A stretch of DNA of 64,000 bases, taken from contig NC_133237.1 of assembly GCF_040436345.1 (NCBI RefSeq), positions 21,767,749-21,831,748 of the forward strand, read 5' to 3'. Both the position numbers and the translations under genes were made by a program. Below are positions 23,898 to 34,699 of the stretch, piece by piece (the stretch's first letter is position 1; each line of letters starts with the position of its first letter). The notes below the pieces were generated by a model, which worked only from the letters and a program-made list of their open reading frames with translations, was not told where the DNA came from and made no database searches. Source of the DNA: Pagrus major (lineage: Eukaryota; Chordata; Actinopteri; Spariformes; Sparidae).

Positions 23898-26240
23898 CTG
23901 CAAAGAGGAAAAATACAGAGTGAGACGCAGTTTCATCACATCATCGAAAGGCCCCAAAAATTCTATGCAGTATCAACAGAATAACAAAAACAAGTGAATT
24001 CATATGAACAGATCCGGTGCTGATAAAGGGTCGATCAATTATGTGTCATAATCGCCACGTGCCTGGTTGGAAAAAGGACTAGCAGTTCCTCTTGAGGGAC
24101 TTCTTAAATTTTGCACAGTTTGCATTTTTATCAGATTTTCATGAAAAACTCATCATGAGGCCAGTTTCCAGCTGAACATTAAAATTGATGCAAATTCTGC
24201 GGAAATCCACAGGATTTGAAAAAAACAAAACAAAAACAAGACGAGCTACTCTAAAGCTTCAACACCAGAAAGGGGCGTCTGGTTCACCTTTAAATGCAGC
24301 ACGCTCAGTACGATGACGACGTCCGTTTACATTCAGATGAGAGGGAATATATGAATACATTCTTCGGCTACTACAGCACGGCGCTGGCTCAGTAGAACGA
24401 CTGGAAATCAACTCAGAAAAACGATGACACGACACTACACTTCCTCTGTTACCACATATTCTTCATAACATCTGCAAAGCTAGGCAGAAGCTGAGAGCTG
24501 GAGTCATCAGGCTTATAATGTGGTTTTAATGGGCTATAATGTGGTTTGGGTCACATTCAGAGTTATGGTAATCCAGGCCAAGAGTCGTGGAGCCTCAGTG
24601 CTCTCTGTGCAGCCGCAGGCAGCTTTCTACTGGGCAGTAGTACGAGTTTAGTGTTAATGTAGTGTGCAGTAACATCCTCTGATTTATATGCATGAGCATA
24701 TCATTACTTTACACCACTACTACACCAGCCTCATCCAAATTAGCATTAGTGTATCATCACACTGAAAGATTCACTCGAGGTTTACAGTATGAGGCGATAG
24801 TGATGGTCTCTCCGCTATAAGCTGATACAAGCAGCACTGCATATGTTATTGATCGGAGCGTCTCCTCAATTCATCCCCCTGCCATCATCGCTCAGGGTCA
24901 GCCGCAGAAAAGCATACCTATGATTTCAGGTATCGGATGTCTCGTTCAAGGACACATCCTGGTCCTCGTGTTTTGTCCCGCTGAGCAAAGACACAGCTGT
25001 GCCAACAGTGCATCTGCACATACAGCTTATGTTTGAGCTTCCTAGATACAGTGTCGATTTCCTGATGTAACCTCAGCGCAGAAAAATTAAATAAAAACCC
25101 TCCTCATGTTTCTTTTCTCGTATAAACGCAGCAGCTAATATTCCTTGACAGCTGTGACCAGGAATCAAAACAAGGTTGATTTAACACACATCTCCCCTGA
25201 CTTTCCTTTAAATTACATTTTGAGTCGACGGGATGGAAAACAGGTTGACAGCTCGGGTTTGTTTTTTTATTTTTTTTAAAAAAAGATTTTTTTAATGGAT
25301 GCCATTACATTCCCTTCAGGGCACACCCACTCTCTGTCTAGTTCAATACAGATACAAATCACTTCCCTGATTGAACAAAGACAGTAAATTGGCACCAGAG
25401 CTTTTCCTGAAGTGTGAGCAGCACGTGCAGAAGGCCCAGGTGTGCAGGACTGATGATGACCATGAAGAGAGAGAGAAAAACAACATGTCCAGCTTTCTGA
25501 TCAGTGAGGGATAAACCAACCTGGCGGTCATCTTTGCTACCTGTGCGTTCAAGGATGCGTCGGCACCTAGCGCCGCTCGGTTAGCGCATTGATATTTAAA
25601 CGAGCGGTTCTGCGGTCACAGGTGTGCGGCCTCACGGGGGGGGGGAGGAATACATCGGCGTGAATTCAAGGAAAAAACGTCCCCCCCTTTTTTTTTTTTT
25701 TTTTTACCCCGAAACTGGATCCGTTTGTTCCTCTGAAGTGAGCCTCTCATCACATTCATGTCTTGGCCTCTCCAGAATGAGCAGAACGGCAGCGGCTGGT
25801 GGGGGAGGGGAGCCAGAAACAAACTCCGTACACACACACATTTATATACACTGTCACACACACACACACACACACAGCCACAGCCAGGCCTTTTCAGCAG
25901 CCGACCGACAAGTGCACAACTTTGTCACACTATTCACCTATTAATATCAGCGCTACCGCCGCTAACAGCTGCTGAGCTTGAGCGAACAAACATGACGACC
26001 GCAGACATTTCCCCCCCACACACCTCCTCCTGAACCAGTCAGAGGACACGGAGGGAACCCCACATCAATATCCGAGCAGATTTACAGCCAGCGAAGCGAT
26101 GGCACATATCTCTCCCCCCACCTCCCCGACTACCGCAATCCCAATCTGTGAGCCGAGCTGAGCTGAGCTGAGCTGAGAGGGGGCACACAGAGAGGAGAAG
26201 AGGAAGGGGGAGAAAAGAAAAAAAGTGACATATACTTCAC
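23898..26240 (-). other. Presumed first intron of axin1, with simple repeats
   Basis: No coding sequence was recognised. The stretch holds an A/T-rich run near 25,261-25,295, a G-run and poly-T near 25,636-25,706, a CA dinucleotide repeat and a GAGCT repeat. It is bounded by the candidate leader exon and the first coding exon of axin1. Confidence 0.4.
25854..25876. repeat. CA dinucleotide microsatellite
   Basis: About eleven CA units, in the presumed first intron of axin1, with a shorter CA run 25 bases upstream. Confidence 0.9.
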
Positions 26241-26420
26241 CGGTGGGAATCTCGTCGCTGCTTTCGAGTGCATCGGGAATCTGGACGCGCGCCGGCCCCC
26301 GCGAACAGTGTCATAGTTGCGATTTTGCAGGAGTTTAAAAATAACAAAGAAAACAGTCCGCTGTCCAGCTCTCCATGGCTGTCTCTCACTGTCTGTGGCG
26401 GAGCTCAGGCTCGCACAGCA
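26241..26420 (-). promoter_or_regulatory. Probable axin1 promoter and 5' non-coding exon
   Basis: A local rise in CpG and GC content (about 26,030-26,430, for example the CGCGCGCCGGCC stretch near 26,286) lies 2.4 kb upstream of the first coding exon. On the minus strand a donor CACCG|GTGAAG ends a possible leader exon at 26241. The exact start of transcription cannot be read. A five-fold GAGCT repeat (26155-26177) and an A/G-rich run lie just downstream in the first intron. Confidence 0.4.
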
Positions 26421-26810
26421 GATGATGCACAGCGCCTCGCCCGTTCACTACACAAACTGCCGGTGTTGAGCTGTGGTACATGTGGTACACTGATTTATTT
26501 ATTTAAAAAATATATATATCTCGAAAATGAAGCTTTGTTTGGCTTAAAATCAGCTGGAATATGGCTGAGCATAGACTACTTCCTGCTTGTTTTCATTTTA
26601 TTTTAATGCCTTATTGTTATTTGTTTCTATGTGCTTTTATTTTGGAAAATTATTCCATAATAATACAAATAATAATAAATCATAGTAGTAAAAAAAATCA
26701 AAAAACAAAAGAAAATCCTGCATATTAGCTTACGTTTATTATCTTAATTCAAACCAACATCTACATCTAAGTCAATGCATTTTATGTATAAACTCAATAT
26801 GACTGCAAGC

Positions 26811-27100
26811 ATTAAAGGTGCACTATGCAGTTTTTGGGACGACATTTTAATCAGATGAGAAAGATCTTCATTGACTGAATTTTTTTAGGGCTAAACAAAC
26901 TAAATAAACAAACTTGTTTAATTTTCCATGACTGAATATACTGAATAAACTAACTGACCTTAAAGGACCTATTACAGGTGGCCGCCATCTCAAAGTGTCA
27001 GTTTTTGACAAATTGGCAGTGAGACTCAAAAATATAAATATATTTTTTTTCACAATAGGACCTTTAAAGGACAACACAGTTTCATACTGTTTTTCAAGGA
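26811..27100 (+). mobile_element. TTAAAGGTGCACTATG element carrying a nested insertion
   Basis: Starts ATTAAAGGTGCACTATGCAG and shares, in order, ATTTTAATCAGA, AGATCTTCA, TGACTGA, AACTAAATAAACAAACT and TTTCATACTGTTTT with the reverse strand of 37,730-37,923. Copy 26.8 kb is interrupted by a 111-bp element (26959-27069). Confidence 0.7.
26959..27069. mobile_element. 111-bp MITE nested in the 26.8 kb element
   Basis: Ends CTTAAAGGACCTATT and AATAGGACCTTTAAAG are inverted. It is flanked by GAC on both sides (26956-26958 and 27070-27072). The homologous site in the other copy (reverse strand near 37,780) reads CTGACAACAC with no insert. Confidence 0.7.
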
Positions 27101-27415
27101 AAAAATTAGACCGGTATATCTGTTGGCCTTTATAATTGGCCGATATTGGCCTCTTACAGATATATCAATTTGACCAATATGTGCCGATATGAAGAGTTCG
27201 GTGAGTTTTGGTACACTGATGTTATTTATTTTGGACAATAAAGTTTATTGTTAAACAGTAAACTATCCTGCCTTTATCACTTACTCTTTGTCACAAGTGC
27301 TTGAAATCCACATATGAGGGATCATTGCAAAAACTGTGTGTATATCGGCTGATATATCAATATCAGATTTTTTACTTGTTAACATGGGTATTGGCATCAG
27401 GACCAGTATTTTGTT
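27090..27415. repeat. GATATATCGGCCGATAT-type repeat
   Basis: Ends carry ACCGGTATATCTGTTGGCC...GGCCGATATTGGCC and, inverted, ATATCGGCTGATATATCAATATC. The interior includes the TTTGTCACAAGTGCTTGAAA/GAGGGATCATTGCAAAAA block also present at 19.8 kb. A short relative is at 38,055-38,140. Confidence 0.55.
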
Positions 27416-28961
27416 TGTTGCCGCAACATCACCGCTACATGCCACTGAATCCTACACACCGGGCCTTTAAACCTTCAAAAAGGTCCTGTAAAGACACAAT
27501 ATTTAACATTTCTGTTCACTGTAGCAGCTGACACAGTGGTAATACCGGCAGTAAACTCAGGGAAACTCCATGAAACCTCAGTTTATGAGTTCGTTCACGA
27601 GGTAAACACATAAAGGACAACTGGCCACAAAGTTAACTATCACTCTCTGTAACAGCATGCATAATGATGTAATAATTAACATTTCCAGCCTTCCAAGATT
27701 TCATGTCTGGTTTCCAATACAGACATACTGCAGTAACCTTTTCATTGGTGTAATTTATGCCATATTAACCAATCAAACTCAAACACTTGGCATGCATTCA
27801 CTGCAGCTGTAACTCACAATTTTGCATTGAAGCTGTGCAGCATTTCTTCATGTTTTGATGTGTTTAGGTGTAAAACCGATACATCTACGGTGAAAACCAA
27901 ACTAAGCAGTGATGTGCCTCTTCTGTTTAAACTCTGCAGTGCTAGAAACAGCCATCAACACGTCACTTTACACAATAAGACAAAATTTAAATCTGTATGT
28001 TGACTGTTCTGGCACACAGAGCTGCAATAATTAGCTTTTAGATGCTATAACAACTGGTGCTGACGCTCTGAAACGAGACAACCACGATATGGCGGCACTG
28101 TTAGATACATTTGATTGCGCCGTTGGTTTATGATTTCAGCGCACAAAGACTAAAGGACAGACCAAACGCAGCAATAAAGGCTGCTCTCAATTTCTGTGCT
28201 TTCATGCCAAGCAATCATTGAGCAGTCACACGGTTTTTACTGAGTCTGAGATGAAAGGTTGATGGAACGGCATAAAAACATAAACACCTTTGATTATGTA
28301 ATTACGTCAAACCATTTGGGAGCACGAGAAAGAACGGAAATATGTATTTCACACTCTGTCTCATCACATCACCTGAATTGCCTGCTCAAACCTAGAAACC
28401 TGTTAAAGTGTGCAGTGTACACAGCGCTTACAATATTTATGCCGGCAAGATAAAACATGAAAAAGACCCAACACACTTCAGCTTCCTCGAGGCAAAATTG
28501 ATTTTGGGCAGCAACAATTTAAGCATCCTGATGCTCAAACACAGTGTTTTCTCTGACCATCCACTGTGTTTCTATTATTCATGTGCTTTCCAATAGTATT
28601 TTAATGTCAACACAGATGTCAAATATCAGGATTTCTTCCACTGGGGTATTCTTCCAGCCATGACACTGGTTTGTAGATACTGGACTTTTAAATAAAGATG
28701 CTCAGGATGTGATCGCTTCTCTTAACACGGCTGTAAATCAACTCAGTCTGATGATTAACAATAGATACAAAACCTCTTACATCTCGTCTCACAGCACCGC
28801 CCTGTATTCTGACGAAACACACAAAGAACAAAGCCATCCTTCTTGATTTACCTGGCAAAGAAATGCAGGTCTACTGATATTTATTGAAGACACTGTTGCT
28901 ACAATGTGCTATTGACTTTAGGTCCAACACACGTCAGGTAATTTAACTGCTACTCAGAATT

Positions 28962-29701
28962 TAAAGGTGCAATTTGTAAAATATGGCCACAATTCGAGGG
29001 TAGACATGGGGGGCAGCATATCACCAGAGTAACCAACAACCGTTGCTCTTTGCTGGCTATCCTCGGCTGTAGCTAGCTACCATCAGTTAGCCCCAAGCCA
29101 GTCGCGCTACAGTTTTCCTGGACCCGAACTGGGACTGAACACAGCCTCCAAGACTGACGGCAGCCAGTTTGAAGACAGGATATTCAGGAAGGAGGCGATT
29201 TACAGGGGATTTTGGGGACTGTGGGGGGGACAAGACACAGCAGGTGTGAACGGGAGAGACAAACCAAGACTGGTTTAGTGAGTTTTACGATGAGTTAACG
29301 AGGCAATTAAGCTTGTCTTAGTTCAGTACAAAGAGGGAAACTTGATTTTTTTTCGGTTTAGAAAGGAAATAGAAGTAAGAGTATTTCCTTTCTTGACATT
29401 TTCTGAATTTGTTCTGTTCAGTTGTTTCACTAAAAGCGAAGAGCTTGTGAAATGTAGTGAACTCGCCATGTGCAGTAAAAAGTTTCAAGACAGGATGGAT
29501 TGGAGCCAGCTGGCTGCCATGTGAATTTCAGCAGATATCTCTGCAACACGGTACATCCAGTAGGCGCCTTTGACATTAACATCAGCATAGTTGTTTCTTC
29601 ACACCCTGCTGATGATGTCCATTCTGCACTCAATCTTGACGTTCAATTTTTGAATGTTTTAAACTAAAATTCGGGCCATATCTCATACATTGCTCCTTTA
29701 A
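28962..29701. mobile_element. 740-bp inverted-repeat element with TTAA borders
   Basis: Left end TTTAAAGGTGCAATTTGTAA then ATATGGCC; right end, reversed, TTAAAGGAGCAATGTATGAGATATGGCC. TTAA borders both ends, as in piggyBac-like target duplications (inference). The inside has a GC-rich half and no transposase-like frame. Confidence 0.65.
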
Positions 29702-29856
29702 AGTGCATTAGCTATTAAAGTAGCTTCATCTCATCTTTAGTTTTCTGTAGTTTTCTATGTGTGCCTGTGTGTGAGCACATGTACTGGCCCTTTGCGCTTA
29801 CATTCTGAAGCACGATGAAGAAAATGTTGATTGACATGCAGATCTTCATGTTTTAC

Positions 29857-32800
29857 CTTGAGTTTGATTGTCTTCCTCACACATCCTCCAGCTGTACATC
29901 CATTTAGTGAGGATCCCATTGCACAGTTATTGAGCACATCGGGGTGCAGAAATGGAAACATCCCTCTCATCACCTTGACACGAGAAGGCCTGGCCAAAGC
30001 AGAATGTCGCCATGATAGTTTGTCTTTGCCATCCATTTGTTCCTGGAGAAGAAGAAATATTGGTTAGGTCTACACGGCAGATCTACACGCTATGTTTTGA
30101 AAATTTTCACCAGCCAGATCAGTTAGTATGTTTGTGTTACTGCGTGATTTTGGTCTTTTAAAGGGTTAGTTCAGATTCACCAAAGTCACACAATAACACA
30201 ACCGATTCAGACCAACAACTCTCATGTTCTGCGAGGTAAGATTACTGTTTTTGTGAAAGATGTCTGGTGGGTTCGGACGGCGGGATATGACGGCTTCAGT
30301 TGCCTGTTAGAAAAGGCTGTCTGACGTCAAGGTAAAGTGGTGAAAATATTCTGAATATAGCAAACAGTTCAACTGATATTGATTTTAGATGGGTCTTTTT
30401 ACGTGGCTAAAAGTACCTCATACAACTGCACTTCAAAAACAAAAACCCAAAACCCTTCAAAGTGCTGAATTCATTGTGACCCATGTTAGAAGTGTTGCAG
30501 TGCACAAACAAACTGACCCTGGCTTCAGTTGAACAAGTTGACTTGGATGAGAGTGTAGAGAGTCGGTGGAAGAGTCACCTCATTTACACAGCACCCTCTC
30601 TAGCCTGTCCCAGTTTTTCTGCTAGCTGGACCAACACTGAATTTTCAGCAGTGCTGTTTTACACATCAAACCGGTGGTCTGAACCTAGCATGATCAAATG
30701 CAGGGAAGTACTGATGAAGCGAAAAAAATAAAAAACGAACACATAAATGAGAGCTGGTGTGGAGCACATGAATATGAGTCTCTCACCAGTAGTGTAGGAG
30801 GAAAATATGTATACAAATTAAAGATATAATAAGTAAAAATGCTACATTAAAAGGTCGAAAAAGACCTTTGTTACATGTTTTTTTTTAGTTGTGTTCTTTC
30901 ATTTTCACAAATGTCTCGAACTATGTTCAACGTCCATGAACATTTCTGCCCCGAGTCACGTCAGATAGCTTTTTCATGAACAACAGTGGCTGAAGACAAC
31001 AACTCCCATGATCCCACGCTACTTAACGACATCATAAACTACCTCTTTTGTTTTCAGCAGCAGAACTTACATACTGTGCTTTTAATACTTTTATTTTCTG
31101 TGACCTAACCGGGCATCTACTCAATTCAATGGATGCAACACCTTGAATTTCGACTCATTTGACTGAAATATTTAACTTTTTCATTTTAAACCATTAGATT
31201 TTTGGCATTTGGGCTTTTTTTTTTATCATTAACTCGTCGGGAATGAAATCCATACAGGTCTCTTGTCGTGTCAAACCAAGGTTACTGTAGATATTGTACA
31301 TGGCTTATATTTCATATCACTGATCAGGCAGGACTGTCGTATATAACTTTTGCAGTACAGAGACAGCTGTGAGTACACAGTATTTTTGACAGGGCTTTAA
31401 TTCTTTCTGTAAAGCTTTATTTGCACCAATAAAACTCAGAAAAACATAATGATCCAGACCTCTAAATGTATAAATAGACTCCTTGTTTTACAATATCAAA
31501 TGTTAAAGCATCCTGACTTCTATTGGCGTCCTATTCAAAAACAACTTCCACAAACATTTTTACTGAAAACAACACAAGAGCCAGAAGTCGTGTGACCAGG
31601 AGGTTGATGAATTGAATCTCTTGAAGAGCGAGAAACAGCTGGGGACGGAGGGTGAATGAAAAATACTCTCATCTTTTCTCAGCAACTACAAACAAGAGCC
31701 CTAAAGCGAGTGGCCCAGTGGAGCTGCTCAGCAGGCAGACGAACAATAGAAGACGTTCCTCGTTCGGCTCTGGCGTGACTGTATGAACCAGAACTGGTTA
31801 TTTATGAAATCAGCTAGGCGTATGTAAAAGTAGTGTTTTGTGTCAGAAGTGTTTAAGAAACGTGGCTGAAAAAAGCTTCAGTGAGAGTTATGTTTGGTCA
31901 CTGATGAGTGATTTTAATGTCTGATTAAAGAAAAACACAAATGTAGTTTGTTTTCTAATCATGGCTCCTGCAGAGGGATACACTGAAAGCTGTGAATAAT
32001 CAACAGATCTTGAATATTTCTATCAGAAAGTGTCTGAAATCTTAAACATCCTGCTGCAGTTAAGTGTTACCAGAGGACAACTTCATGTTTCCCAATTCAG
32101 TCCTTTCACTTGTCTTTTGTTCCACCTGTCAGTGTGGATTTTAGACTCCCTCGTAGGCCTTGGCTGAAATAGGCTTATCTCTGTTGAAGACTCACTGATG
32201 AACAAAAGCCCATTAAGGCGTTTAAATGAATGCTCCCATTCTGAGTGCACACAATAGAGATTTATATTTCTCAAATTGGCTGCCTTCAAAGAACTCACTA
32301 AAAGTTAAGACGAACAAGGACATAAAGACGTCTTTCAAAAACTAAAACATACACAGATCTTATAGACTAAAGTGAGATACTCAAAAATCACAGACATGAT
32401 TCATCAGGTTATTTAGTTAAGAGGGTGGTAATAAACGTGTCCCAGGCATAATAAAGGCATTCAATGTTTGTTTTAAGGTGTAAAAATGACCCAATGTGTA
32501 AAATCAAACGACTGTCAGAAAATGTATTCTGGAGTCCTGCTGATGTCCTTTGTCCTGGTTGAATATATCATGACTAACAAGGCTTGGAGTGGATTAGGCA
32601 CAGAGGATTGAGCAATTTGCAGACTTGAGTTTATTTTGCTGGATATTCTCGCTCACAGAGCACCATATTCCCACAAGAAAGGGGAAAAAATCTTATTAAA
32701 AAGGCCCACATTTCCTATGGTGATATAATACCAAAGACACACATCCGTAGCCATGTACCAAACGGCGAAAGTACACCGTCAGACATGTGCTGGGCTCGAA

Positions 32801-34680
32801 AAAAAAATTCAGATTAATTTAAGCGTTCAGTCTATCGGGGTCTTCAGTAGTCTGGCCATGGGATGCACATTCACTGGTCAAATCAAATGATGTGCTTGGG
32901 TTTTGATGAGAGGGAGGACACAACAAAACCAGTATGGCACTGACATGAAACACGATAACAGACATAATGGAGCGATAAACAAAACAATGGAAAGTTACTG
33001 GTAGCCGTAGTCTTCATCCTCAGAGATTCAAAATCAGACATCATACCTGCTGTTTTACCTTACAGAGTGCTTCTTGGTTTTGTTGTGTTGAATCGCAGAC
33101 AGCTCCCACCGCTTTTCTATGGATCGAGTATAGTCCTTCGTAGTCTGCAGTGAAGACTGCCGCCATCTTTAATCACAACAGAGTCCATCTGTCGATGGTT
33201 CTTCCCTTTCTACCCTCTCTTTCTCTGTTCCAGTCTCTCTGTTCCAGCCCTCTCTGTTTGTTGTGGGGGGTTCTTATTTTCCATCCAACATCAAACCACC
33301 ATATCGACAGGCTCATGGGCCGCCCAGTGGGGGGGCAGCTTGAACATGCTGCATTGGCTGTTGTCCTTTTCCAAGCCGCAGATTAACTGACCACGTTTAT
33401 TTTTTTCTCAGAATGATACAGACAGCCTACAAAAAAATGATATCAGCTCTCAGGCCTTTGATTTCAACAAGCCTGGCCTCAAAGCTCTTCCATGATTGTC
33501 CCTGAACGCATCTTTTCTTCAGATGTTCTGATTGAAGGGATTTGGTAGCTCTCTTTAATTGAGGACACATCTGTAAAACTACTTGCAAATTTCTAAACGA
33601 CAGATTCGGATCATTTAAACCCAAAAACTGTTTCGACTTTCCCCCCCCCCCCAATTTCCAGCTATTCCATCATATATAACGTTAAAAAACAGCATCTCTC
33701 TTTCAGGCAAAGCTCAGCTGGAATTCTTTGATCTCACCAAATGAAAGTAAATTTGACCTGAGCAGCCTCGGACTACATTTATTAGTATACGCAGACTGTC
33801 CGTCTGCTTTCAATGCATTTCATTCAAAGTGACACTTCCTTTTTGTTGCCCCTGCTCCCTTTTTGCGTCCTAAGCGTGAATGCAAAGGCGTACCTTGTTT
33901 ACTGTCACTGTTTTGTTCCGCCAAACTCTTTCAGTGAACAATAAGAGGAGTTGAATTTCAAAATGGTAGATGCTCTCACCTTCCTCTCCTGCTGTGCGGC
34001 TCGTCGGATCTTGTTTCTGTGGTCCGCCATGACTGGGCGCAGTCCCCTGCCTGCCACTCTGCAATACTTTCTCGTACTCATATACCTGTTTCTGATTCTT
34101 ACTAGTGTGTTGCTGAAAGATGAGCATCTTTACTTTATATTGCAGCTTCAGCCGTGCGACCCTATTGGAGGAAACAAGGACCAGATGATTGTCTGCACAA
34201 TCGTATTGTAGCTATGGTAACAGACCCAACAGGCATGAGTGATGTGCACCTAATTGCTCCGTACGCATTAAGCAAGAAAAAAAAGAGAAACATAAATTAA
34301 GCAGCGTTGTGCCAAATCAAATGATTATTTTGGACACTTCACGTGTCAGCCCTGAAGGGTTTTCAATGCACTGAATTACTAAGTGATATTTTATTTACAC
34401 TTACATCCATCTGCTGTATGAAGTTGTGAACATAGCCCCACTGATTGAGGGGGGGATGCAAATAAAGGAGGAGAAAGATGGATGAAAAGAAATTTTGGAG
34501 AGAGGGGGAGAGATGATATTGCCTTTGTTATGTAGCTTTATCTGCTGCTTACCTTTCAACTGGATTTCACACTCGCATGTCTGGTTGTAGCCGGGGTCAG
34601 ATCCAGCATACCCTTCTCACAATGACCAATTTTCTCCTCATGCTGCGCCAGCAAAGACTCCCAGAGTTGGCTGCATTTGT
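29857..34680 (-). other. Candidate unrecognised spliced gene or pseudogene, four putative exons
   Basis: No family was recognised. Minus-strand segments bounded by AG and GT sites: 34680-34553 (CTCCAG|, |GTAAGC), 34085-33980 (GAAACAG|, |GTGAGA), 33144-33059 (CACTGCAG|, |GTAAAA) and 30042-29857 (TTCTCCAG|, |GTAAAA). Joined, one frame (starting AAATGCAGC, giving KCSQLWESLLAQHEEKIGHC and so on) stays open for about 167 codons with only one TGA, in the first segment. A second frame opens at ATG 34030 in good start context (GTCATGG) as MADHRNKIRRAAQQERK, continues DYTRSIEKRWELSAIQHNK and ends at a TGA in the last segment after about 70 codons. Both cannot be coding. It may be a small gene, a decayed gene or a non-coding transcript. 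Confidence 0.25.
30043..33058. other. Gene-poor stretch, no feature recognised
   Basis: A/T-rich DNA with no recognisable protein-coding exon on either strand. It would be an intron of the candidate minus-strand transcript if that is real. Confidence 0.4.
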
Positions 34681-34699
34681 CTGGAGTGGGACGCATTAA

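Noticed and set aside
30483-30731. 82-codon plus-strand open frame
   Set aside because: No similarity to known families and no supporting exon signals.
33150-33386. Plus-strand 78-codon hydrophobic open frame
   Set aside because: Low-complexity Leu/Ser/Pro-rich translation of a pyrimidine-rich stretch; no family match.
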